From positions 1-30,133 of the forward strand of contig DBYI01000101.1 in assembly GCA_002310115.1 (NCBI GenBank): 30,133 nucleotides of DNA. Direction: 5' to 3'. This DNA comes from Ruminococcus flavefaciens. Lineage in GTDB: Bacteria > Bacillota > Clostridia > Oscillospirales > Ruminococcaceae. Under the pieces are notes generated by a model. The model saw nothing but the letters and a program-made list of their open reading frames with translations, made no database searches and was not told where the DNA came from. The position numbers and the translations under genes are program-made. Positions within the stretch are counted from its first letter, which is position 1, and the number at the start of each line of letters is the position of its first letter. This document shows, in pieces, positions 8,780-15,543 of this stretch.

Positions 8780-8809
8780 TTGACTTAATATATATAAAAT
8801 TAGTATAAT
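8780..8809 (+). promoter_or_regulatory. Promoter of the dockerin/SH3 gene at 8906
   Basis: TTGACT (8780-8785) and TATAAT (8804-8809) are 18 bases apart, close to the sigma-A consensus. The predicted start leaves a leader of about 90 bases before the ATG. Confidence 0.65.
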
Positions 8810-8905
8810 AATGTATATAAAACATTAATTATTTCCTTATATAAGGGGGACAATATCTCCCAATCTTGCTGCTTATATAATCCAATACAGAACGGAGGAA
8901 TCAAT

Positions 8906-11482
8906 ATGAAAACCAAACCGATCGCACTATTGACAGCAGGTGTGATGTTAACTGCTTCAGCAACAATTATGCCTGTAAATGCTGCCGAACCTTCAGCAAA
9001 TACGAAGGTTACTGACAAACTTCCTGAATGGGTACCTACTGACTTTGAATCCGCTCTTGAATTCCGTAATATCTATGGAGCAACCCATATTGATGACGGA
9101 CTCATCTGTGCTGTCTTCTGGGAACAGGCAGAAAAAGTACCTGAAGGTGAACCACAAGGGGTACTGCGTTATGATCTGAGAACGACAAAAGGCATGACAC
9201 AGTGTCTGAAGCAGGATATTTACGCTTCGAAGGACAAAGCCTTCAATTATGAAGTCGTAGTTTACAAGCCCATAACACAGGGCGAATTAGAAATCACTTT
9301 TACTGATACATGGGTAAACGCAAATGGCGAAAAAAAATACACATTCTCAATAGATGGTTTAATGAATGCAGTTGAGACAGATATTTACAGTTGGTTGCCC
9401 GATTGTTATGAAGAATACAGAGTTTATAAACTAACATATAATGATGTTTCTGTCAAGGATAATTATGTTGTTTTCTGTTTTGATTCAAATGCAGGCACAG
9501 CATTTGACTGGTATCATACTCCAAGTAACGATTATGACCGTTCTGTCATTGATTATGTAAAAACAGAATACTGTAATGAAGAAACATCTGAGCTGATTGA
9601 CGGCGGTGAACAGCACAGGATAGAGTTATATCAGGCTAAAAAAGACGGTATGGCAAAATTATCCTATGATTATGTTGCGAACTACGGAAAGCCATATCTT
9701 CCTGAAGAGGTAGATAAGACCCTGGTCGCAGACTGCGCGATAATCGATAATGCTCAGAATATTTTGCTTCCAGGCAATATGAAAGTCACCGTCGTTGACT
9801 ATGATACGGGCAAACCGCTGACAATTGACGAAAACTCGATGCTTGCCATATGGACGGATATCAGTTATAATACACCTAAAGGCGAAATGTCCACAGGACC
9901 TATCTACGAATTAAAGCCCAATCCTACAATTATCGATGATTTATGGAATTTTTCCAAAGCAGATCATTTTGCATTCCGCCTGGGTGACTATGATATTCCC
10001 GAAGGATATACTGCGCCTGACAATAAAGGTTTTATAGTTTATTCCAAAGGGAGTATTTTACCCGATTATATGACCGTTACAGAGTATGAAAACGGTTCTG
10101 CCGATGTTGTGTTTAGGCTGAAAAAAGAATCAAGAAGAGTGCCTCCTGAAGAAAAGTCTGCTGATCTCACCGACCTTAAAAAGGGAGAAACAAGGATCAC
10201 AGTCTATGATAAAGATACAGGAGAGCTTATCCCGAGTGATCTGCTGGAACATCATTACTGTGGATTCGGAACCGATATTCGATTTGAAGAGCCGAATGTT
10301 CCTGGTGGATGGATGATGACTGGTCCAATATATGTCGTAAAAACCAATCCGCAGGTCTATCAGACTGATCTTGCAAATCTATATAGATCCGCAGATATCT
10401 TTGAATTCCTGTGTGATGACCAGCCCGAAGTCACACTATATGACAACGGAGCTATGGATCTTGTGATCAGAACCAAGATAACAGTATCCGGAAATATAAA
10501 TGGAGACAGTGAATTCAATATCGCTGATCTTGTAGCATTGCAGAAATGGCTGCTCAATGCATACGATGAGGAGCTTTACAGTTGGTCTGAAGCTGACTTT
10601 GATCTTGATAACAAGCTTACAATCTTTGACCTTGTTCTTATGAGAAAGGAACTTATCAAGAAAAATACAAAGACTTATGTTGAACCTGATAAACGTACTA
10701 CAAATGGTTCACCATTACTTGTTCTGGTAGACGGTCTGAAATTATATCTTGGCCCTGGTGAAAGCTATAAGTCGGTAGCCTCCATTCCTGAAGGAACAAA
10801 GCTTTACGAATTAGGGTATCAGAATGATAATGATGTGTGGCTGTTCACAGAATACAAAGGTCAGTACGGCTGGGTAAAAACAGTTGATGGTGAAAACAAG
10901 ACAATGACACTTTATTTTGAGAAGTATGTTGATAAGCCTGTTATTTACCTTTATCCCGAAGAGGAGACCGATGTCCATGTTGAGCTTGAACTGACTGAAT
11001 CAGAGCTCTCCACAACATATCCTAAGTATGATAACGGCTGGGACGTTGTAGCGTCACCTGACGGTTCTCTTCTTAATAAGGCTGACAATACACATCATAA
11101 GTATCTCTTCTGGGACAGTGCAAACTGTCGTACAAGATTTGATATGTCAAAGGGATTCTGCGTTGCAGGAAGCGATACCGAAAGCTTCCTCAAGGAAAAG
11201 CTTACATATATGGGATTGAACGAAGAAGAAATGAACGAGTTTATCGTTTACTGGCTGCCTAGAATGGAGCATAACAAGTATAATCTCATTTCGTTCCAGG
11301 GCGATGTATATACAAATTCTGCAAAGCTTGATATTACTCCTAATCCTGACAGCATGCTTCGTATCTTTATGGCCTATGTTCCCCTTGAATATAAAGTTGA
11401 AATCGAACCACAGCTACTTGAGACCTTCGAAAGGAATGGATTTACAGTTGTTGAATGGGGCGGCAGCGAGATCAAATCGTAA
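8906..11482 (+). CDS. Secreted dockerin protein with SH3-like domain and a C-terminal KPVIYLYP domain
   Basis: This 858-residue protein has a signal peptide (1-26, ending VNA). Residues 27-290 are a domain I do not recognise. Two related copies of an unnamed module follow (about 292-410 and 428-525); both start with a VYDxDTG-like strand, share a TGPIY motif and end in a DNGAMDL/ENGSADV strand. A dockerin lies at about 529-585, with loops beginning NINGDSEFNIAD and DFDLDNKLTIFD. An SH3-like segment (about 602-662) ends with YGWVKT. The last part (about 676-855) starts KPVIYLYPEEET and ends GFTVVEWGG, a domain I remember from hypothetical Firmicutes proteins with no established function. An internal rather than terminal dockerin is unusual. 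It is probably a cell-wall or surface-complex protein; the activity is unknown. Confidence 0.78.
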   Translation: MKTKPIALLTAGVMLTASATIMPVNAAEPSANTKVTDKLPEWVPTDFESALEFRNIYGATHIDDGLICAVFWEQAEKVPEGEPQGVLRYDLRTTKGMTQCLKQDIYASKDKAFNYEVVVYKPITQGELEITFTDTWVNANGEKKYTFSIDGLMNAVETDIYSWLPDCYEEYRVYKLTYNDVSVKDNYVVFCFDSNAGTAFDWYHTPSNDYDRSVIDYVKTEYCNEETSELIDGGEQHRIELYQAKKDGMAKLSYDYVANYGKPYLPEEVDKTLVADCAIIDNAQNILLPGNMKVTVVDYDTGKPLTIDENSMLAIWTDISYNTPKGEMSTGPIYELKPNPTIIDDLWNFSKADHFAFRLGDYDIPEGYTAPDNKGFIVYSKGSILPDYMTVTEYENGSADVVFRLKKESRRVPPEEKSADLTDLKKGETRITVYDKDTGELIPSDLLEHHYCGFGTDIRFEEPNVPGGWMMTGPIYVVKTNPQVYQTDLANLYRSADIFEFLCDDQPEVTLYDNGAMDLVIRTKITVSGNINGDSEFNIADLVALQKWLLNAYDEELYSWSEADFDLDNKLTIFDLVLMRKELIKKNTKTYVEPDKRTTNGSPLLVLVDGLKLYLGPGESYKSVASIPEGTKLYELGYQNDNDVWLFTEYKGQYGWVKTVDGENKTMTLYFEKYVDKPVIYLYPEEETDVHVELELTESELSTTYPKYDNGWDVVASPDGSLLNKADNTHHKYLFWDSANCRTRFDMSKGFCVAGSDTESFLKEKLTYMGLNEEEMNEFIVYWLPRMEHNKYNLISFQGDVYTNSAKLDITPNPDSMLRIFMAYVPLEYKVEIEPQLLETFERNGFTVVEWGGSEIKS

Positions 11483-11563
11483 AGTATTTCAAAAATATGA
11501 TATTAGCAGGATATAATAAGAATTGTTGGGGTACCGAGTTTTTAAAATCAATCTAATAAATTT

Positions 11564-11599
11564 CTCCTATGGTTTATATTAGACCATAGGAGTTTTTTT
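11564..11599 (+). terminator. Rho-independent terminator after the dockerin/SH3 gene
   Basis: CTCCTATGGT (11564-11573) pairs perfectly with ACCATAGGAG (11583-11592), followed by seven T residues. It lies about 80 bases after the stop codon. Confidence 0.93.
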
Positions 11600-11805
11600 G
11601 TCATATCACAATTTTATGGTTTTGTTAACATTGCGAGGCTCGTGCATTCTAAAAGAACACTGTTTATACGATTACTATGTTACCGTTTCTTTGGCTTATC
11701 TTAATAGTAGCGAAAAATCATAAATTAATGAAAACCATCCTGCATTTAGGAATTGTTCACATAAATCAACAATTATTTTTGTTACAAATGATTGTTGATT
11801 CACTA
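11600..11805. other. Intergenic region upstream of the GntR operon
   Basis: No gene is convincing here; short frames lack a ribosome binding site. The stretch holds a copy of ACTGTTTATA (11659-11668), the same decamer that forms one arm of the operator at 11833, and an inverted repeat at 11764-11800 listed separately. Confidence 0.5.
11764..11800. repeat. Perfect 10-bp inverted repeat upstream of the GntR promoter
   Basis: AATCAACAAT (11764-11773) and ATTGTTGATT (11791-11800) are exact complements with a 17-base gap, ending five bases before the -35 box. It could be a second regulator-binding site. Confidence 0.45.
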
Positions 11806-11834
11806 TTGACAAAAGGCCAAAACTGTTATATACT
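11806..11834 (+). promoter_or_regulatory. Promoter of the GntR/ABC operon
   Basis: TTGACA (11806-11811) and TATACT (11829-11834) with a 17-base spacer. It lies about 45 bases before the TTG start codon. Confidence 0.82.
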
Positions 11835-11855
11835 GTTTATAGAACACATAAACAG
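11833..11855. promoter_or_regulatory. Operator-like inverted repeat over the GntR promoter
   Basis: CTGTTTAT (11833-11840) and ATAAACAG (11848-11855) are perfect complements with a 7-base centre. The repeat overlaps the end of the -10 box and the transcription start, as expected for autorepression by the GntR protein encoded directly downstream. YtrA-type regulators commonly repress their own ABC operons this way. Confidence 0.65.
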
Positions 11856-11878
11856 TTGTTCAGAAAGGGGGCATATAT

Positions 11879-12247
11879 TTGAAAATCTATCAAAACAGCA
11901 ACGAACCTATCTACAAGCAGATAGCAGCTCAACTCCGTGAGGATATTCTTTCAGGGAAACTCAAAGCTGGCGATCCGTTACCATCGATAAGAGTACTTGC
12001 GCAGAACCTGAAAATCAGCGTTATTACTACAATGAAAGCTTATGATGAGCTTTCAGATGAAGGACTTGTAACAGCTTCAAAGGGTAAAGGGTATTTTGTT
12101 AATGCTCAGGATAAGAAAATGCTTGAGGAACAATACATGAGACAACTTGAAGATGATCTCACAAACGCAATACATTCAGCTAAAATTGCAGGGCTTGGTC
12201 TTGATGAGGTCAGTGAAATACTAAAAACATTATGGATTATAGATTAA
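11879..12247 (+). CDS. GntR-family (YtrA-type) transcriptional regulator
   Basis: This 122-residue protein has a winged-helix DNA-binding domain at about 1-72 (PIYKQIAAQLREDILSG, then LPSIRVLAQNL and the wing SKGKGYFV) and a short helical C-terminus of about 50 residues. That short effector region is the mark of the YtrA subfamily, whose members control ABC transporters that respond to cell-wall antibiotics or other envelope stress. The start is TTG at 11879, supported by GGGGG (11867-11871) seven bases upstream and by the typical N-terminus MKIYQNSNEPIYKQ. It is the first gene of an operon with the ABC genes that follow and lies under an operator-like inverted repeat. Confidence 0.9.
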   Translation: MKIYQNSNEPIYKQIAAQLREDILSGKLKAGDPLPSIRVLAQNLKISVITTMKAYDELSDEGLVTASKGKGYFVNAQDKKMLEEQYMRQLEDDLTNAIHSAKIAGLGLDEVSEILKTLWIID

Positions 12248-12268
12248 TGTGAAAGGGTGAAAAATGAT

Positions 12269-13156
12269 ATGGAGAATGCTTTAAAAATTAACGGGGTCGT
12301 AAAAAAATACAATGATTTCACACTTGGAGAAATAAATAGTGCTATTCCAAGTGGATTTTCAACTGCTCTTATAGGTGCCAACGGTGCTGGAAAAACTACA
12401 CTTATAGATGTACTATGCGGCGTTACAGGAAAAAACAGTGGAGAGGTTTTATATTTCGATAAACTTACTGATTCAGACAGTACTGAAGTTAGGAACAGTA
12501 TCGGTTACTGTTCTTCTGCTAACTTCTTCCCTCTTGACTGGAATCTGAAAAATGTTGCAGCTTCAATGGAACTGGGATTTGACAACTTCAACAGGGAACG
12601 TTTCAACGAACTTTGCAAAAAGTTTAAGATAGGAGACCCGACTAACCGCAAGCAAAAAAAACTTATAAAAATGTCAGACGGAAACCGAATGAGAACTTAC
12701 CTTGCAGCTGTGCTTGCAAGAGATACAAAATTACTTGTACTTGACGAGCCAGCCTCATCACTTGATCCCCTTGCAAGGGATATGCTTTGCGATATTTTCA
12801 GAAAATACATAGCTGATGGAAACGGAAACAGAAGTGTTCTGTTCTCGACTCATAACATAGCAGATATGGAATATGCCACAGACTATGCGATATTCATGTC
12901 TGACGGAAAGATTGTAGAACAAGGATTTGTAGAAGATCTCAAGGAAAAATACATATTAGTACACGGCGAAGCTGATAAGAGTGAATATGCCAAAAAACTC
13001 ATGATATCATATATAGGAAACAGCACTAATTTTGAGGGTATTGCTCTTGCAGAAAATACAGTTCAGCTCTCTCAGCTGGATACGGCAGTTGAAAAGCCTA
13101 ATCTCCAGCAGCTCAGCGTCGGTATACTTAGAAAGGCGGAGAAAGATGGAGAATAA
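12269..13156 (+). CDS. ABC transporter ATP-binding protein (YtrB/BcrA-like)
   Basis: The ATPase has Walker A GANGAGKTT at about residues 36-44, Walker B LLVLDEPASSLDP near 165, and a switch histidine in STHNIAD. The signature region reads MSDGNRMRT instead of LSGGQ, a degenerate form. ATG 12269 is preferred over the in-frame GTG at 12257, because the ribosome binding site AAAGGG (12252-12257) overlaps the GTG and sits at normal distance from the ATG. The protein is then 295 residues. The gene overlaps the next one by 11 bases. In the YtrA-YtrB type of operon the ATPase works with small hydrophobic subunits like the two encoded downstream. Confidence 0.88.
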   Translation: MENALKINGVVKKYNDFTLGEINSAIPSGFSTALIGANGAGKTTLIDVLCGVTGKNSGEVLYFDKLTDSDSTEVRNSIGYCSSANFFPLDWNLKNVAASMELGFDNFNRERFNELCKKFKIGDPTNRKQKKLIKMSDGNRMRTYLAAVLARDTKLLVLDEPASSLDPLARDMLCDIFRKYIADGNGNRSVLFSTHNIADMEYATDYAIFMSDGKIVEQGFVEDLKEKYILVHGEADKSEYAKKLMISYIGNSTNFEGIALAENTVQLSQLDTAVEKPNLQQLSVGILRKAEKDGE

Positions 13157-13832
13157 CAATTCAACTGTTTCGTATCCCGAAGCTTATAAAATATATACAG
13201 GACGTTCTTTCTCAATCGGCGTTATGTGGCTTTCAATTGCTTCGGTACTATTTTTTTCCGCCATAATGTTGCTTATGATGTTCCTAATGTATGTAGATAA
13301 TGACAGCGACACAGTACCAGAGCCTTTATTTGGTATCACAATTGCCTCAATATATGGCACTATGCTGGTTTTAACACGTATGATGGCATCATATGATAAG
13401 AACATTCCCGGTGGAAAGTTTTTCAGGACTGTAAAAGGCGGATTCGATACATATGCAAAGGCCCAGAAAGCTTTTATTGTTGAGGGAGCGATATCACTTA
13501 TCTTGTTCTGTATGTTTCTGGCCATACTTGATGCCATTGGTATAATAGAGATCGGGAATGGTATCGGAAGCTGTATAGCACTGGTAATAACAATATTCTT
13601 AGCACGGGCGATAGCTTCATTCAGCAGGATGATAAAGAATTCAATTACGCGTATGATAATGATAATGTTCGTATTTTTTGTAGTTGATTTACTAGGAGTA
13701 TTACAGATTGAGGCATTTGGCGGAAAAATAGGCTTGCTGCATGTGGTTTTAGCGGTAGTAACGATAGTTTTAACTATTATTTCCGAAAAAGCTGTACTCC
13801 ATAATTACAGAAAAAAATACTGGGATAATTAA
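13146..13832 (+). CDS. Membrane subunit of the YtrB-like ABC transporter (first)
   Basis: This is a 228-residue hydrophobic protein with about five to six membrane helices, near 20-50 (MWLSIASVLFFSAIMLLMMF), 60-75, 110-132, 138-160, 170-190 and 200-220. The ATG at 13146 (MENNNSTVSY) is chosen over an upstream in-frame start inside the ATPase gene, because it overlaps the ATPase stop by only 11 bases and follows a GGCGGAG site. The sequence gives no strong family motif; operon position and hydrophobicity make it a likely ABC-2 type permease subunit. Confidence 0.8.
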   Translation: MENNNSTVSYPEAYKIYTGRSFSIGVMWLSIASVLFFSAIMLLMMFLMYVDNDSDTVPEPLFGITIASIYGTMLVLTRMMASYDKNIPGGKFFRTVKGGFDTYAKAQKAFIVEGAISLILFCMFLAILDAIGIIEIGNGIGSCIALVITIFLARAIASFSRMIKNSITRMIMIMFVFFVVDLLGVLQIEAFGGKIGLLHVVLAVVTIVLTIISEKAVLHNYRKKYWDN

Positions 13833-13842
13833 GGAGAATGCT

Positions 13843-14532
13843 ATGAATGATTTTATGAAAGCAATGAAAATGTATATCAGAGCGGCATTCAAACCGATTA
13901 CTTTATTTATCGGACTTGCAATTCCTATTGCCTTTCTGACAGGTTTGATTGTCGATCCTTCAAAACATGGCGAAAAAGATTATGGCGATATGATTGGATG
14001 TATGGGAATGATACATCCAATGCTACTGATCATATTCTTCGTAGGTAATACCACTATTTCTCAAGCAAAATTTTTCGGTTCTCTGCCTCAGGCAAAAAAG
14101 ATATTAACAGATGTTCCTATTGTAGCTATGGGTATTGTTTGCCTTGTTTTTGACATCAGTGCATTTATGGTAGGATTTTTCATATGTGGAAGCGGAACAG
14201 CAGCCGATCTGCTTATTATTGATTCAGTAAATACTATTATAGCCTGTTTCATTAATGCAACCATGTGTAAATGCAAAAGTAAACTATATACGGTTTTGTC
14301 ATCACTTTTGATTATTATTTTCATGAATCAAGTGGTGCTGCTTTCGAGATTCAGTTTAATACGGAATGGTTTTGGGGTAAAGATTCATTTCGCTGCACTG
14401 ATTGCTTTGACGGTATATATTATTGGATTTTCCGCCGTTCACCTCTTTATGCAATGGTGGTGGAGCAATTCGGGCAGAAACTATAGAAATTCCACCAACG
14501 TTATAGCACAGAATATGGTTTCAAGGGATTAA
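13843..14532 (+). CDS. Membrane subunit of the YtrB-like ABC transporter (second)
   Basis: This 229-residue membrane protein has about six helices, including an early one (about 18-36, TLFIGLAIPIAFLTGLIV) and a last one near 185-205. AAGGAGA (13831-13837) overlaps the stop codon of the previous gene and precedes the ATG by five bases, so translation is probably coupled. A conserved-looking motif is not seen. Together with the gene at 13146 it would form the membrane channel for the ATPase at 12269. Confidence 0.8.
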   Translation: MNDFMKAMKMYIRAAFKPITLFIGLAIPIAFLTGLIVDPSKHGEKDYGDMIGCMGMIHPMLLIIFFVGNTTISQAKFFGSLPQAKKILTDVPIVAMGIVCLVFDISAFMVGFFICGSGTAADLLIIDSVNTIIACFINATMCKCKSKLYTVLSSLLIIIFMNQVVLLSRFSLIRNGFGVKIHFAALIALTVYIIGFSAVHLFMQWWWSNSGRNYRNSTNVIAQNMVSRD

Positions 14533-14591
14533 TGATGATATAGGAAAAATCGGGGATTTAATAATATATTTATACAGAAAGGCTTATCTTT

Positions 14592-15320
14592 ATGAAATTG
14601 CTTATTATCAGGCACGGTGATCCTGACTATACTGCTGACTCACTCACTGAAAAGGGACATCGTGAGGCTGAACTACTTTCGGAGCGGATAGCACCAATGG
14701 ATATTACAGCTTATTATGTCTCACCTCTTGGCAGAGCACAGGCTACTGCCGAATACACTTTGAAAAAATGCAATCGTAATGCCCAAACTCTTGACTGGCT
14801 TCGCGAATTTGACAGAAATCTTATTATTGGTCCTGACGGTAAACGACGCATTGCATGGGATATGCTACCACAGGACTGGACGTCTGTTCCAGAATATTAC
14901 GACAAAGAGAAATGGGCTGATGTTCCAGTAATGGCAGAGGCAGATATGCGAAACGGAATTACTTATGTCAATAACGGTCTGGATACATTACTTGCCAAAC
15001 ACGGTTATGTCAGAAACGGGAATTATTACAACGCCATTTGTCCGAACAATGATACCATAGTAATGTTCTGTCACTTCGGGGTTGAGTGTGTAATACTTGC
15101 ACATCTTCTCGGCATCTCCCCGATGTTACTGTGGCATGGTTTTATGGCTGCGCCGACTTCAGTAACGAATATTTGCACAGAAGAACGACGTAAGGGTATT
15201 GCATACTTCCGCGTTACTGCTTTCGGTGATATTTCACACCTAAATAATCACGACGAACCTCCTGCCTTTGCAGGACGATTCTGTGAAATGTTCAGAAATA
15301 TCGAACAAAGACATGACTGA
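14592..15320 (+). CDS. Histidine phosphatase family protein (phosphoglycerate mutase-like)
   Basis: This 242-residue protein starts MKLLIIRHGDPDY, with the RHG motif that holds the phosphorylated histidine (H8). A VSPLGRAQATAEYTL segment (about residues 38-52) supplies the second arginine, and MFCHFGVECVILAHLL (about 157-172) supplies the second histidine. This is the cofactor-independent-looking clade of small phosphatases rather than true glycolytic mutase. An AGAAAGG site precedes the ATG by about 10 bases. It lies 59 bases after the transporter operon and may be transcribed with it. The substrate is not deducible. Confidence 0.88.
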   Translation: MKLLIIRHGDPDYTADSLTEKGHREAELLSERIAPMDITAYYVSPLGRAQATAEYTLKKCNRNAQTLDWLREFDRNLIIGPDGKRRIAWDMLPQDWTSVPEYYDKEKWADVPVMAEADMRNGITYVNNGLDTLLAKHGYVRNGNYYNAICPNNDTIVMFCHFGVECVILAHLLGISPMLLWHGFMAAPTSVTNICTEERRKGIAYFRVTAFGDISHLNNHDEPPAFAGRFCEMFRNIEQRHD

Positions 15321-15348
15321 TGTGATTTTGTTCAGTACAAGCTTGACA

Positions 15349-15386
15349 ACACTGTATGAAAAGTTTGGAAACTTTCCATACAGTGT
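15349..15386. repeat. Near-perfect 38-bp palindrome
   Basis: ACACTGTATG (15349-15358) and CATACAGTGT (15377-15386) are perfect complements. Inside them AAAGTTT and AAACTTT also pair, around a GG centre, with one mismatched pair between the two helices. No T run follows, so it is not a standard terminator. A TTGACA lies directly before it (15343-15348) but has no matching -10 box. Confidence 0.6.
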
Positions 15387-15460
15387 ATACTTGAATCCAT
15401 TATATCAGGTCAAAAGTGCTATGACTAGACACTTTCTATTTGACGCTTACCATTTCTCTA

Positions 15461-15496
15461 AAAAAACGAGACCGATTGAAACGGTCTCGTTTTTTT
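15461..15496. terminator. Bidirectional terminator between convergent genes
   Basis: AACGAGACCG pairs with CGGTCTCGTT around ATTGAAA. An A run precedes and a T run follows, so it can end transcripts from both the phosphatase gene (plus) and the DUF285 gene (minus). Confidence 0.93.
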
Positions 15497-15543
15497 GGAT
15501 ATATATGCTTTTTACTAGGAATCAGAATTAAAATGCAGAAATA

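Larger units (their letters stand above)
8526..8905 (+). other. Intergenic region with the control region of the gene at 8906
   Basis: No gene is seen. The first 190 bases show nothing recognisable. From 8721 on there are three direct repeats and a promoter, listed separately, followed by a leader of about 90 bases. A GGAGG ribosome binding site (8894-8898) precedes the ATG by 7 bases. Confidence 0.6.

Noticed and set aside
11677..11940. An 87-codon frame across the GntR promoter
   Set aside because: It spans the promoter and operator of the GntR gene and overlaps its start in another frame.
12257..12268. GTG 12257 as the start of the YtrB-like ATPase
   Set aside because: The only ribosome binding site overlaps this codon, so the ATG at 12269 fits better.
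13032..13145. Longer start for the first ABC membrane subunit
   Set aside because: It would lie deep inside the ATPase gene; the ATG at 13146 gives a short overlap and a normal N-terminus.
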